A DNA stretch of 39,102 nucleotides from DATJFH01 sp035495815 (GCA_035495815.1 DATJFH010000140.1:1-39102), one strand, 5' to 3'. Counted from the first letter of the stretch, positions 7,964-15,970 are shown. Made by a program: numbers and translations. The notes: generated by a model from the letters alone, not told the origin.

Positions 7964-10345
7964 CTAGCTCGCGGCTTTGGCCAACAACGCCTTTATTTTT
8001 GCCGCCTCTTCCTGAGAAGGCCGATTGATCAACGCATGTTCCAGCTCTTTCCTTGCTTTCGTCTTTTCGCCCTTTTGCAGCCAGGCGGCGCCCAGATGAT
8101 AGCGGAAGGTGGGCTGGGTCGGCCGTCTGCTGACAAGGTCGGCCAGGATCTCGATCGCGTTCTCCGTGAGATTCTTTTTCAGGTAGATCCAAGCCACGGT
8201 GTCGGAGATCTCCTGCACCGCGGGCCATTTCTGCCTGGCGCGCTGGGCAAAGGTCAAAGCCGTGTCCAGGTCACCGTTCCTCTCGGCAATCAGATACGCG
8301 AGATTGTTCAGCGCCACCGGGTTCTCCGATTGCAGGTTGAAGGTCTTCTCGTACAGTTCCTTTGCGTCCGCGTTCCTGCCGAGATGGAGCATGGTCAGCG
8401 CCAGATTGCTGAGGACAGCCGCATCTTCCGGAAGCTGCTGCCTTGCACGCTCGAGCGATTGCAGCGCCAGATCATATTGACCGCTGCTGCGGTAGGCTTC
8501 TCCCAGGCCTGCGAGCACCTCCCCAGCCATCTTCGATTTGGGATCGATCTGCGTGAGTATGGCCTTGTATCCGGTGATGGCTGAATCATAGGAATGCGTG
8601 CGGACGGACATGTCGGCGAGCGCCCGGCGCAGATCGAGCCTGCCTGGATATTTCTTGCTTTCCACGTCCAGCATCCGGAGCGCCTTCCCGGAATCGCCTC
8701 TGGCAATGTACATGTCCACGATTCGCAGCAGACCTCGCAGGTCAGCCGGGTTGTGTTGATACGACATCCGGAAAGCCTTTTCGGCCTCCTGGTAGCTCTT
8801 TTCACTCAAGTGAATCTCGGCCAGCTGCAACATCGCATCGCTCGATCCGGGCGCCCTTTTCAGCACCGCATGGATCTCTGCCCGCGCTTCCTCGAACCGG
8901 CCCAGATTCCGTAGCGCGACCGCGCGAATCAGCTTCGCCGGAAGGATGTCGGGATTGAAATCCTCGAAGATATTCTGCGTCGTTTTGATGGCGCCTTCGT
9001 TCTGGTCGAGCAGCACCTGCAATTGGGCGAACTTGAGCCTCGCCGGGAGATAACCGGTATCGAGCTGCATCGCCTTCTGCAGTTCGGGCAACGCAAGCTC
9101 GTTTTGGCCTTGATCCATCAGCGCGCTTCCCAGCAGATACCGCGCGAGCGGGTTCGACAGATTGGCCTGCAGCGCCGACCGCAGCTCTGTAATCGCCCGG
9201 TTGACGTCCCGCTGCTCGAGAAAATTGGAGGCGTAGATCAGCCGCGCCTCGCCGTCCTTCGGATCATCCTTTAGAATCGATTCGATGATCCTGCCTGCCT
9301 CCTCGTTTCTGCGCGCGGAGATCAGGACCTCGGCTATGCGCTTCTGGTAGTAGCTTTTTCCATTGGGCTCCGTCCGAATACCCAACTCGTACTGACGAAT
9401 AGCCTCGTCGAGATTGCCCAGTTTCACGTAAAGGGCGCCGACCGTCCGCTGCAGTTCCTTGGTCCCCTTACCGGCCGACTTCAGCTTCTCTACCGTTGCC
9501 ACCGCCTCATCCTTCCGGCCGAGGTTGTGATAATGCGTTGCCAGGTTCGTGAGGAACAGAAGCTCCTTCGGGTTGTTCGCCAGCCCCTCCTTCAGAACGG
9601 ACTCCGCGTCATCGAGCCGCCTCTGCCGGACATAGAGATTGTAGAGTTCGCCATACATCGGAACAGAGGTTTTGTCGTGCCCGATCTGCGCTCGGTACAC
9701 CTTCTCTGCCTCCGCGAACTGCCGGTCGGACATCAGGCTTCTGCCCAGCGGCGCAATGATGTCCAGTTGGAACGGTTTGATCGCGTCAGCCTGGCGGAAC
9801 TCCCGGATGGACTCGAGCAGCCGCTGTTTCACCTCGTCGGGCAAGCCCCGGCGGCTTGCGTCCCGGGCGTCCAGCATCGCCAACCGCGCCTTGAGCCGGT
9901 GCCCGTCGTAAGCCGAGGCTTCGCTGCGTAGGAGATCGGCCACCAGTGCCTCCGACTCGGACCGCAGCGCAGGATCCTTGACCGAGCCTTCCAGGAAGGA
10001 AAGATAGATATTGGCGAGACTGGATTTGGCGCTTGCGCCGTCCGCCCCGTGGGGCAGTAGTTCCACGGCGGCGCGGAGGGGTTTCACCGCCTCGTTGATC
10101 CTGCCCTGCTTGAGTTCGGCGGAAGCCAGGCGGTAGTAGGCTTCACCAAACCTCGCATCCAGGCGGATGGCGCTGCGGTACATGATGGATGCCTGGCGGT
10201 ACTTGCCAAGCGCAAAGTACTTGTCTCCGGTCAGGAGATACTTGCGCTTCGTGACGTCAGGATTCCGGCTGCAGGAAACGGCCAATGCCGTCAATACAAT
10301 CAGCAGCCCGGTGACGAGTTTGCGAGTGTCACGCTGACGAAGCAC
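7964..10345 (-). CDS. TPR-repeat lipoprotein, PrsT-like (PEP-CTERM/exopolysaccharide system)
   Basis: A 793-residue protein made almost entirely of tetratricopeptide repeats behind a lipoprotein signal peptide: hydrophobic core TGLLIVLTALAVSC with the lipid-modified Cys at residue 25. Repeats show the usual spacing of A-L-G-Y-A-P positions (KYFALGKYRQASIMYRSAIR, LLGSALMDQGQNELALPELQ). It resembles the PEP-CTERM-associated TPR lipoprotein PrsT, a family found with exosortase and exopolysaccharide loci, and lies 31 bp downstream of a PEP-CTERM protein gene on the same strand. This supports that reading. The likely role is as an envelope scaffold for polymer export or surface-protein sorting; no enzymatic domain is seen. 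The start is GTG at 10345; no good ribosome site is visible. Confidence 0.8.
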   Translation of the reverse strand: MLRQRDTRKLVTGLLIVLTALAVSCSRNPDVTKRKYLLTGDKYFALGKYRQASIMYRSAIRLDARFGEAYYRLASAELKQGRINEAVKPLRAAVELLPHGADGASAKSSLANIYLSFLEGSVKDPALRSESEALVADLLRSEASAYDGHRLKARLAMLDARDASRRGLPDEVKQRLLESIREFRQADAIKPFQLDIIAPLGRSLMSDRQFAEAEKVYRAQIGHDKTSVPMYGELYNLYVRQRRLDDAESVLKEGLANNPKELLFLTNLATHYHNLGRKDEAVATVEKLKSAGKGTKELQRTVGALYVKLGNLDEAIRQYELGIRTEPNGKSYYQKRIAEVLISARRNEEAGRIIESILKDDPKDGEARLIYASNFLEQRDVNRAITELRSALQANLSNPLARYLLGSALMDQGQNELALPELQKAMQLDTGYLPARLKFAQLQVLLDQNEGAIKTTQNIFEDFNPDILPAKLIRAVALRNLGRFEEARAEIHAVLKRAPGSSDAMLQLAEIHLSEKSYQEAEKAFRMSYQHNPADLRGLLRIVDMYIARGDSGKALRMLDVESKKYPGRLDLRRALADMSVRTHSYDSAITGYKAILTQIDPKSKMAGEVLAGLGEAYRSSGQYDLALQSLERARQQLPEDAAVLSNLALTMLHLGRNADAKELYEKTFNLQSENPVALNNLAYLIAERNGDLDTALTFAQRARQKWPAVQEISDTVAWIYLKKNLTENAIEILADLVSRRPTQPTFRYHLGAAWLQKGEKTKARKELEHALINRPSQEEAAKIKALLAKAAS

Positions 10346-10376
10346 GACCGAAAGAGCAACCGGTGGTTGAAGAATT

Positions 10377-11114
10377 CTATTTTTTGCCAGCCGCAGCCCG
10401 CCTGGATCGGCGTATGAATCCGATTGTCACCAGCCCGCCCATGAAAGTGAGCCAGGTGCCCGGTTCGGGGGTAAGCCGTATCACGGAGAAGGTCTCGTTG
10501 CCTCCCTGCGAATTTGTCGCCCAAGCCGCCAGACCGATGCGATTGGAGCCACAGGTTGGGCAGGTAAGATAGGGGCTCAGACTGAGGACATCCGAAGCGG
10601 ACAGCACGAAGCCAAACCCAAGACTGCCTTGCCCCACATCCGAGGAAGCTAAGAAAACCGGAGACGAAAAATTGTCCGTGCTGATGAGTGCGGCGCCCGT
10701 TGACGAATAAACCGTTAAAACCAGGTTCTCTAATTGAATTGCGTCACCACTGGGCTCGACCGGGTTGAATACGACGTGAAGGTAGTTGGGATCTGTAATT
10801 CCTAAGGTGCTTATAGTCTGAGTCTGCACCTGCGAATTGCCCACTTTCTCATCGTAAGTAGTCCCCGATGAGACGAAGCCGGCAGGACAGGCAGCAGAGC
10901 CGACCACGTCGACCGTGCCGTTCCAAGCTACGCACCCACGCTCGGTAGTAGTGTTCTGAATTGTCAATACAACGTTGGAAGCCCCGATTCCAGCCCCACC
11001 CGAAACCACAGGGCCTTCGAAAATCAACCCCGCGTGGGCCGTACCGCAAGTCATTAGCCCGGCTAATGCGACAAGCGGTAAGAGCTCACCCCGAAACATG
11101 TACCTGGTGTCCAT
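10377..11114 (-). CDS. PEP-CTERM sorting domain protein
   Basis: A 245-residue exported protein. The ATG at 11114 was chosen over one 12 codons upstream because GGAGGGAG sits about 6 nt before it and the leader then reads as a signal peptide (FRGELLPLVALAGLMTCGTAHA). The C-terminus is a classic PEP-CTERM tail: Pro-Glu-Pro in TPEPGTWLTFMGGLVTIG, a membrane helix, then the basic RRSRR cluster. Exosortase (EpsH/XrtA type, not in this window) would cleave at this motif and attach or release the protein at the surface. The central part is beta-rich and low in charge, with CPAG and CPTCG cysteine pairs; no domain is recognised. It is followed 31 bp later by the TPR lipoprotein gene, probably in one operon. 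Confidence 0.88.
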   Translation of the reverse strand: MDTRYMFRGELLPLVALAGLMTCGTAHAGLIFEGPVVSGGAGIGASNVVLTIQNTTTERGCVAWNGTVDVVGSAACPAGFVSSGTTYDEKVGNSQVQTQTISTLGITDPNYLHVVFNPVEPSGDAIQLENLVLTVYSSTGAALISTDNFSSPVFLASSDVGQGSLGFGFVLSASDVLSLSPYLTCPTCGSNRIGLAAWATNSQGGNETFSVIRLTPEPGTWLTFMGGLVTIGFIRRSRRAAAGKK

Positions 11115-11199
11115 CCGTCTCCCTCCGATACCCTCTCCGTCCAAACACACTCAACTGTGTAGTGTACAACAGAATCAATGTACGGTAAAGGCAAAAACG

Positions 11200-11214
11200 G
11201 CAAAAAGCCGGCCT
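11200..11214 (-). promoter_or_regulatory. candidate sigma-54 promoter of the PEP-CTERM gene
   Basis: On the minus strand the sequence reads AGGCCGGCTTTTTGC. It has GG and GC separated by exactly 10 bp and TTGC at -12, as in the consensus TGGCACG-N4-TTGC, with mismatches at three -24 positions. It lies about 86 bp before the start codon at 11114. PEP-CTERM genes are reported to be controlled by sigma-54 with the PrsK/PrsR pair in other bacteria. The motif is short, so chance occurrence is possible. Confidence 0.35.
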
Positions 11215-11284
11215 TGCGGGAAAGTACCAGTACCGAATGCGTCTCCTGTCAAATCAGTAGGCGCAAATGCCGGCGAGAAACAAA

Positions 11285-11313
11285 TTGAATTGGAAATGTT
11301 TTTAAGGTATCCT
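11285..11313 (+). promoter_or_regulatory. sigma-70-like promoter of the HTH gene
   Basis: TTGAAT at 11285-11290 and TATCCT at 11308-11313 are separated by 17 bp in an AT-rich island, 32 bp before the ATG at 11346. Each hexamer matches the consensus at four of six positions, and the spacing is ideal. Confidence 0.45.
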
Positions 11314-11345
11314 ATGGATGCTCTGGTCTAAATTTCGCTGAATCT

Positions 11346-11828
11346 ATGGAGACGGTAATTGAAGCTTCATTGAATCGCGATGAAATGGAAACGCGGCGTT
11401 TGGAGGCGGTACAGGACCTGCTTAAGGGTTTGAGCCAATCGAACGTCGCCCGGAAGTTTGGTGTGAGCCGCACCACGGCTTCGCGGTGGAATCGGGCATT
11501 GCAGCAGAAGGGAGTGGAGTCGCTGAGGAAGCGCCGGGCGACCGGCCGTCCCAGCCGGCTCAGCCGTGAACAACTGCTGTTGATTCCGGATATATTCGCC
11601 CAAGGCGCGATTATCCACGGCTTCCCCGACAACCGCTGGACTACAGCCCGGCTTGCCTCCGTGATCGAAATGCGTTTCGGAGTCCACTACGATCACGACC
11701 ATGTGGGCAGACTGATGCAAAAGCTGGGTTTACGGGAGCCAAAACAAAGAAACGCCAGCCGGGCTTACGCCGCTGCCGGTTATGTCGGGATGACCGCCAT
11801 CGCCGACGCTGCGGTGACGGCTCTGTAG
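11346..11828 (+). CDS. stand-alone IS630-type helix-turn-helix protein
   Basis: A 160-residue protein equal to the N-terminal DNA-binding part of IS630-family transposases. It has a homeodomain-like helix-turn-helix (LLKGLSQSNVARKFGVSRTT, about residues 27-46), then a second winged-helix segment (WTTARLASVIEMRFGVHY, about 99-116) and GRLMQKLGLREPKQ. The DDE catalytic domain that should follow is absent; the frame stops 8 bp before the convergent mutase gene. It has its own promoter and an intact frame, so it may be a domesticated DNA-binding regulator rather than debris. It is divergent from the PEP-CTERM operon, a common place for a local regulator. No terminal repeats of an insertion sequence were found. 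Confidence 0.7.
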   Translation: METVIEASLNRDEMETRRLEAVQDLLKGLSQSNVARKFGVSRTTASRWNRALQQKGVESLRKRRATGRPSRLSREQLLLIPDIFAQGAIIHGFPDNRWTTARLASVIEMRFGVHYDHDHVGRLMQKLGLREPKQRNASRAYAAAGYVGMTAIADAAVTAL

Positions 11829-11835
11829 CCTCCGG

Positions 11836-13338
11836 CTAGGCCGTCTCCCGATACTCTCCGAATACCGTCCGCAGCCGGTCGGCGATCTCGCCGACCGTGG
11901 CGTAACGGGATGCCGCCTCATGGATGCGCGGCATCAGGTTCTCGCCGCCGCGAGCCGCGGCTTCCAGCCGGGCCAGCGACTCCGCCACCTGCTCCCGGCT
12001 GCGGGCGGCCCTGACTTCGCGGAGCCGGGTCACCTGCGCCTGCTCGAATGAAGGGTCCAGCCGGAAACCGGGAAGCGGCTTCTCTTCCTCCATCCGGAAC
12101 CGGTTCACACCGACTACGATGCGGCTTCCACTCTCCACCTCCTGCTGCCAGGCGAAAGCGGCGTTCTGGATTTCGCCCTGGATATAGCCCGATTCGATGG
12201 CTCGCAGCGTGCCCCCCATCGCCGCAATACGGTCCAGATATTGCACCGCCCCCTTCTCGATCGAATCCGTCAAGGCTTCGATGGCGGCACTTCCACCCAC
12301 CGGGTCGACCGTATTGGTCACGCCGCTCTCCGAAGCGATGATCTGCTGGGTTCTCAACGCCAGCCGGGCGGACTCCTCGGTGGGCAGCGAGAGCGCTTCG
12401 TCCCGCGAATTGGTATGCAGCGATTGGGCGCCCCCCAGCACAGCCGCCATAGCCTGTAGCGATGTCCGGATGACGTTCACGTCCGGCTGCTGCGCCGTCA
12501 GGCTCGAACCAGCCGTCTGGGCATGAAAACGCAGCATCATCGAACGCTCATTCTTGGCCCCGAACCGGTCCCGCATCAGCTTGGCATAAAGGCGGCGCGC
12601 GGCCCGGAATTTGGCGATCTCTTCCAGAAAGTCGTTATGCGCGTTGAAAAAAAACGATAGCCGCGGAGCGAACGAGTCGATTTCCAGCCCGGCTTCGAGC
12701 GCCGCTTCGATGTAGGCGATGGCATTGGCGAAAGTGAAAGCGACTTCCTGTATAGCCGTCGAGCCGGCTTCGCGGATATGGTAGCCGCTGATCGAGATCG
12801 TGTTCCACTCGGGCAATTCGCGGCTCGCCCACGCGAACAGGTCCGTGATAATCCGCATCGCCGGCCGCGGCGGATAAATGTACGTCCCCCGGGCAATGTA
12901 TTCCTTGAGAATGTCGTTCTGTACGGTGCCCGACAGGCGGCGAATGTCGGCGCCTTGCCGTTCCGCCACCAGGACATACAGCGAAAGCAGGATGGCCGCC
13001 GTCGAATTGATCGTCATCGAGGTCGACACCTTGTCGAGGGCGATGCCTTCGAAAAGGCGCTCCATATCCGCGAGGGAGGAAATGGCTACCCCGACGCGTC
13101 CGACTTCTCCGGCTGCCAGCGGGTGGTCGGAATCGAGCCCAATCTGAGTCGGCAGGTCAAAAGCTACCGAGAGTCCGGTAGCGCCCTGGCTGATCAACTG
13201 ACGGTAGCGTCGATTGCTGTCCTCCGCGCCCCCGAAGCCGGCATATTGTCGAATCGTCCAGGGACGGCTCCGGTACATATCCCGATAGATACCGCGCGTG
13301 TACGGGAATTCTCCCGGCCGGCCGAGTTCGCCGCTCAC
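11836..13338 (-). CDS. methylmalonyl-CoA mutase large subunit, catalytic barrel only
   Basis: A 500-residue acyl-CoA mutase large subunit with the substrate-binding barrel and no C-terminal cobalamin-binding domain (no DxHxxG), so a separate B12 subunit must be supplied from elsewhere. Residues that distinguish methylmalonyl- from isobutyryl-CoA mutase are of the methylmalonyl type: Tyr32 in RPWTIRQYAGF (Tyr89 of the Propionibacterium enzyme; Phe in isobutyryl-CoA mutase) and Arg150 in ARGTYIYPP (Arg207; Gln in isobutyryl-CoA mutase). The catalytic His187 in ISISGYH is present. The reaction interconverts (R)-methylmalonyl-CoA and succinyl-CoA in propionate, odd-chain and branched-chain metabolism. 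The GTG start at 13338 overlaps the stop of the upstream membrane-protein gene (GTGA), implying translational coupling. Confidence 0.9.
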   Translation of the reverse strand: MSGELGRPGEFPYTRGIYRDMYRSRPWTIRQYAGFGGAEDSNRRYRQLISQGATGLSVAFDLPTQIGLDSDHPLAAGEVGRVGVAISSLADMERLFEGIALDKVSTSMTINSTAAILLSLYVLVAERQGADIRRLSGTVQNDILKEYIARGTYIYPPRPAMRIITDLFAWASRELPEWNTISISGYHIREAGSTAIQEVAFTFANAIAYIEAALEAGLEIDSFAPRLSFFFNAHNDFLEEIAKFRAARRLYAKLMRDRFGAKNERSMMLRFHAQTAGSSLTAQQPDVNVIRTSLQAMAAVLGGAQSLHTNSRDEALSLPTEESARLALRTQQIIASESGVTNTVDPVGGSAAIEALTDSIEKGAVQYLDRIAAMGGTLRAIESGYIQGEIQNAAFAWQQEVESGSRIVVGVNRFRMEEEKPLPGFRLDPSFEQAQVTRLREVRAARSREQVAESLARLEAAARGGENLMPRIHEAASRYATVGEIADRLRTVFGEYRETA

Positions 13339-13613
13339 GACCGGGAAATCTTTCGGGCACGCAGGAAGGAGGTGACGCCGTAGTAGGTCATGATCAGGAC
13401 AAAACAGCCGATCACGATGAGCCGGAAGAAGTTCTGCGGAGAGCCGTCAAAATTGCGCGCAGCCCGGAATCCGGACATGGCTCCCAGGAACGCCAGCGAA
13501 AGAAACAGAAATCCGATAACCTCATGCCACAGCGATCGAATCGGCCTGATCACCTGCGGCACGACGTGCCGGAGCAGTTCCGTCCCGTGAGTTAACAGGC
13601 TGCGTTTCACCAC
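13335..13613 (-). CDS. small two-helix membrane protein coupled to the mutase gene
   Basis: A 92-residue protein with two hydrophobic helices (about residues 33-50, FLFLSLAFLGAMSG, and 65-83, LIVIGCFVLIMTYYGVTSF) and basic ends. No family is recognised. It starts at GTG 13613. A TAGAAT at 13621-13626 (minus strand) would place the transcription start almost at the start codon, so the message may be leaderless. Its stop overlaps the mutase start by 4 nt, so the two are co-translated. Whether it is functionally tied to the mutase or only part of the operon is unknown. Confidence 0.7.
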   Translation of the reverse strand: MVKRSLLTHGTELLRHVVPQVIRPIRSLWHEVIGFLFLSLAFLGAMSGFRAARNFDGSPQNFFRLIVIGCFVLIMTYYGVTSFLRARKISRS

Positions 13614-13736
13614 AAAACTTATTCTACCGCGCTCACATCGCGCCTGCTTCCTGCCGATAGAGCTTTATAGGCGGGCAGCGCTTTTGGTTTCCGGTCTGGT
13701 CAAGCAGTTCGGTTGCCCTGCCAAGGGACAGGCCTT

Positions 13737-13758
13737 GTGGACTGGCATGAAGGTCCAC
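13737..13758. repeat. inverted repeat GTGGAC / GTCCAC
   Basis: Perfect 6 bp arms with a 10 bp spacer in the 241 bp gap between the membrane-protein gene and the small acidic protein gene. It could be an operator. It is not followed by a T-run and so is unlikely to be an intrinsic terminator. The rest of the gap shows nothing recognisable. Confidence 0.25.
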
Positions 13759-13854
13759 TACAATGGTCTCGGCTTTCAGAAAGTGGAACTTCCTTAGGGT
13801 TAGGCGCATCTGCTTCAGTAGAAAGTTCCTCGGTTCCGGGGAAAGAGGCACAAA

Positions 13855-14157
13855 TTGGAAGAACGTCTTAAAATTCTGATGCAGGAGTTGGGCAACGCGA
13901 TCAACGAGACGCTCTCGGACTCGGACCGTATCGCGGAAGCGATCGGAGAGATCAAACGCGCCGGTTACGACGTATTCCTTGTTCTGGAAGCGACGATCGG
14001 GTTTAACAAGCGCGACGAGGACGGCGTTGAGCCGGCGGGGGAAGGCGAGACTGAGGAGCCTCGAACATTCGAAACCACCGGAAAGATCAAGCTGACCACT
14101 CAGGATCAAAAGTTTCTCCGCGCCCTGAAAATCGCGGTTGACGAAGAAAGCCGCTAA
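13855..14157 (+). CDS. small acidic protein of unknown function
   Basis: A 100-residue acidic protein: a helical N-terminal half (MEERLKILMQELGNAINETLSDSDRI as an amphipathic helix), a beta strand YDVFLVLEATIGF, an acidic linker (about residues 45-70), and a C-terminal KIKLTTQDQKFLRALKIAV segment. I do not recognise a family. Support for the TTG start at 13855 comes from AAAGAGG 6 nt upstream and from codon use like that of neighbouring genes. The opposite-strand frame (13633-14109) lacks protein-like composition. Its stop overlaps the convergent glycosyltransferase stop by 3 nt. Confidence 0.6.
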   Translation: MEERLKILMQELGNAINETLSDSDRIAEAIGEIKRAGYDVFLVLEATIGFNKRDEDGVEPAGEGETEEPRTFETTGKIKLTTQDQKFLRALKIAVDEESR

Positions 14158-15185
14158 ATCCCAAGCAATTCCCCGTAGACGTTCCAGGTGTTTTCAAGCG
14201 CACGGCCCCAGGTAAATTCCGCGGCGCGCATCCGCCCGCGGCTCGCGAGATCTTTCCGAAGACGCTCGTCCCCGGTCAAAGTCTGCAGCGCGGCTTTTAA
14301 TTCCTCCACCGATTCCGGGTCGATCAGCATCGCCGCGTTCCCGGCTATCTCCCGGGTAGCGGAACGGTTGGAGGTGATGACCGGAACGCCAGCCGCCATC
14401 GCCTCGAGCACCGGGATTCCAAATCCTTCGTCAAGGGATGGAAAGGCCAGAATCATGGCACGCGCATACCAGTCCGCCAGTTCGCAGGCGGTGACATAAC
14501 CGGGCGTGAGGATACGGCTGCTGCGGACCTTTCCCAGGATTTCTTCCGCCCCAAACCCGTGGGATCCGGCCAGCGCCAGCCGCCAATCCCCCGGAAGAGC
14601 CTGGAAGGCCTCGATAAGCCGCGCGACGTTCTTCCTCTTTTGGATAGCCCCTACATGGAGGATGATCTTTTCCCGTCGAAGCCGGCCAGGGAGCGGGGCG
14701 CGGACGCCATGGTGCACCACTCGGATACGCGACCGCTCGACGCCCAGCAGTTGCTCGACTTGCGAAGCCGTGAACGCGGAGACCGCGATGATCAGGTCCG
14801 ATTGCGCAGCGGCATGGCGGGCTTGAGCCGCGAAGCGCCCCCGGAATTCCGGTGTCGAGTAATCGCCGGTGAGCACGAACAGGTCGTGAAAGGTGGTGAC
14901 CGTGCGTCGAGGCCGGCTCGCCGGCAGCCGCTGATTCAATGCATGGAACAGAGCAGCCTTCCGGGGAATGACCGTCCCGGTCAGAAGGAAGCGCCGGCAA
15001 TTGCGGGGCAAATCCTCCCGCAGAGAACGGACCAGACGATGCGGCCGGTAGCAGAACTGGAAAGAGGACTCCGGATGCGCGGCCGCCAGGCCGAACAGAA
15101 TTTCGCGCGAGTATACACCCACACCCGAAAGGTGGTGTCCAAGGCTGTAAGTGGCATCCAGGGCGATTATACTTGGATCCGGCAT
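14154..15185 (-). CDS. glycosyltransferase, GT4 family
   Basis: A 343-residue GT-B fold glycosyltransferase. The N-terminal domain begins IIALDATYSLGHHLSGVGVYSRE, with the glycine-rich acceptor loop GVGVY. The C-terminal group-1 domain has ILHVGAIQKRKNVARLIEAF and the donor-binding E-x7-E motif in SLDEGFGIPVLEAMAAGVPV. It transfers a sugar from a nucleotide donor to a lipid- or polymer-linked acceptor on the cytoplasmic side, most likely in exopolysaccharide or lipopolysaccharide synthesis; sugar specificity is not predictable. No other sugar genes adjoin it. The start codon ATG at 15185 lacks a strong ribosome site. It is divergent from the RodZ-like gene. Confidence 0.88.
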   Translation of the reverse strand: MPDPSIIALDATYSLGHHLSGVGVYSREILFGLAAAHPESSFQFCYRPHRLVRSLREDLPRNCRRFLLTGTVIPRKAALFHALNQRLPASRPRRTVTTFHDLFVLTGDYSTPEFRGRFAAQARHAAAQSDLIIAVSAFTASQVEQLLGVERSRIRVVHHGVRAPLPGRLRREKIILHVGAIQKRKNVARLIEAFQALPGDWRLALAGSHGFGAEEILGKVRSSRILTPGYVTACELADWYARAMILAFPSLDEGFGIPVLEAMAAGVPVITSNRSATREIAGNAAMLIDPESVEELKAALQTLTGDERLRKDLASRGRMRAAEFTWGRALENTWNVYGELLGI

Positions 15186-15328
15186 CCGGCGGCAGTTCCA
15201 TTGTACAGAAATCGCCTGCCGAAGCTATTTTTCAGAATCTTTCGTCCACTGCCTAGTAGTAATTCTGACCGGAAATTAGGTTACAATGATACTTCACAAG
15301 CGTAAGAGAGCATGCTAGGGTAGATCTT

Positions 15329-15342
15329 TGGTACCAGAAGTA
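15329..15342. repeat. short inverted repeat upstream of the RodZ-like gene
   Basis: GGTAC and GTACC arms with a 4-5 bp spacer sit about 20 bp before the start of the RodZ-like gene, in the 178 bp divergent gap. A possible operator with weak support. The upstream TACAAT near 15284 might be a -10 element, without a good -35. Confidence 0.25.
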
Positions 15343-15363
15343 CCATATTACCATAGGAGTCTT

Positions 15364-15735
15364 ATGGAAAGGACGCAACGGGATCTGGCTGAGGACAAAG
15401 ACCAGACTTGTCTGGGTTTGGGCCGGTGGCGGCGGAAACGAGCATTATCACTCGAGCAGATAGCCGAAGCAACCAAGATCGGAGTGCGCTCGCTGCAGGC
15501 GATCGAGACCGAAGCTTTCCAGAAGCTGCCGGGTGGTATTTACAGCACCAGCTATATCAAGCAGTATGCCCGGGCGATCGATTTCGATGAGTCGCAAATC
15601 CTGGCGCTCTATTACTCGGTGATGGGGCCGGATTCGCAACCCGTCGACAACAGTGGCAGCGTTCCGGAGCCGGATCGGGGATTCGTAACCCGGTTGCTCC
15701 GGCATACCTCTGATGTGCTGGGTTCGCTCACCTAA
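15364..15735 (+). CDS. RodZ-like helix-turn-helix protein without membrane segment
   Basis: A 123-residue protein holding an HTH_25 domain, the cytoplasmic N-terminal domain of RodZ: GLGRWRRKRALSLEQIAEAT, then KIGVRSLQAIETEAFQKLPG and GIYSTSYIKQYARAI. In RodZ this domain binds MreB and is followed by a transmembrane helix and a periplasmic domain. Both are missing here, and the frame ends in a short polar tail. It may therefore be a soluble DNA-binding regulator or a shortened RodZ paralogue. The start was chosen at ATG 15364 because AGGAG lies 4 nt upstream; a start 12 codons earlier has no such site. Divergent from the glycosyltransferase gene. Confidence 0.8.
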   Translation: MERTQRDLAEDKDQTCLGLGRWRRKRALSLEQIAEATKIGVRSLQAIETEAFQKLPGGIYSTSYIKQYARAIDFDESQILALYYSVMGPDSQPVDNSGSVPEPDRGFVTRLLRHTSDVLGSLT

Positions 15736-15970
15736 GTTCCCGCTAACTGAGATCCGGGTCAATCCACCGGGCGTCAAGAAGAGTTTCGACGCAGCGCTCG
15801 AGACTGTTCCATTGCACGACAACTGGTAATCCGTGAATCGGTTCTTGCCCCAACTGTCTCCTCTTTTGAAGACCCGTTAACGTTGTCAGGTGAGCAGCAT
15901 TTCCGCTGGATTAATCGCGCCGGACGTGTATTCCGAGCCGCATGAGCCGCCAGCGGCGTAAGCGCGCGGC
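15736..15970. other. intergenic stretch without a visible gene
   Basis: Together with the promoter that follows it, this makes a 295 bp gap before the anti-sigma factor gene. No conserved reading frame, tRNA-like fold or T-run terminator was found. Short GC-rich inverted segments occur near 15950-15970. Confidence 0.4.

Larger units (their letters stand above)
11115..11345. other. divergent promoter region between PEP-CTERM gene and HTH gene
   Basis: This 231 bp stretch has no gene. It holds a candidate sigma-54 element reading left (11200-11214), a sigma-70-like promoter reading right (11285-11313), the ribosome site of the PEP-CTERM gene, and TGTACACTA (minus strand, 11160-11168) about 50 bp before that gene's start. 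The run of A and C around 11191-11215 recalled a riboswitch at first sight, but no consistent fold was found. Confidence 0.5.

Noticed and set aside
11180..11260. Possible c-di-GMP (GEMM) riboswitch before the HTH or PEP-CTERM gene
   Set aside because: Only short A-rich and GCC pieces resemble it; the paired stems and the conserved loop order could not be built.
13633..14109. 158-codon minus-strand frame opposite the small acidic protein
   Set aside because: Not protein-like and no ribosome site; the plus-strand frame has an amphipathic helix pattern and an upstream AAAGAGG.
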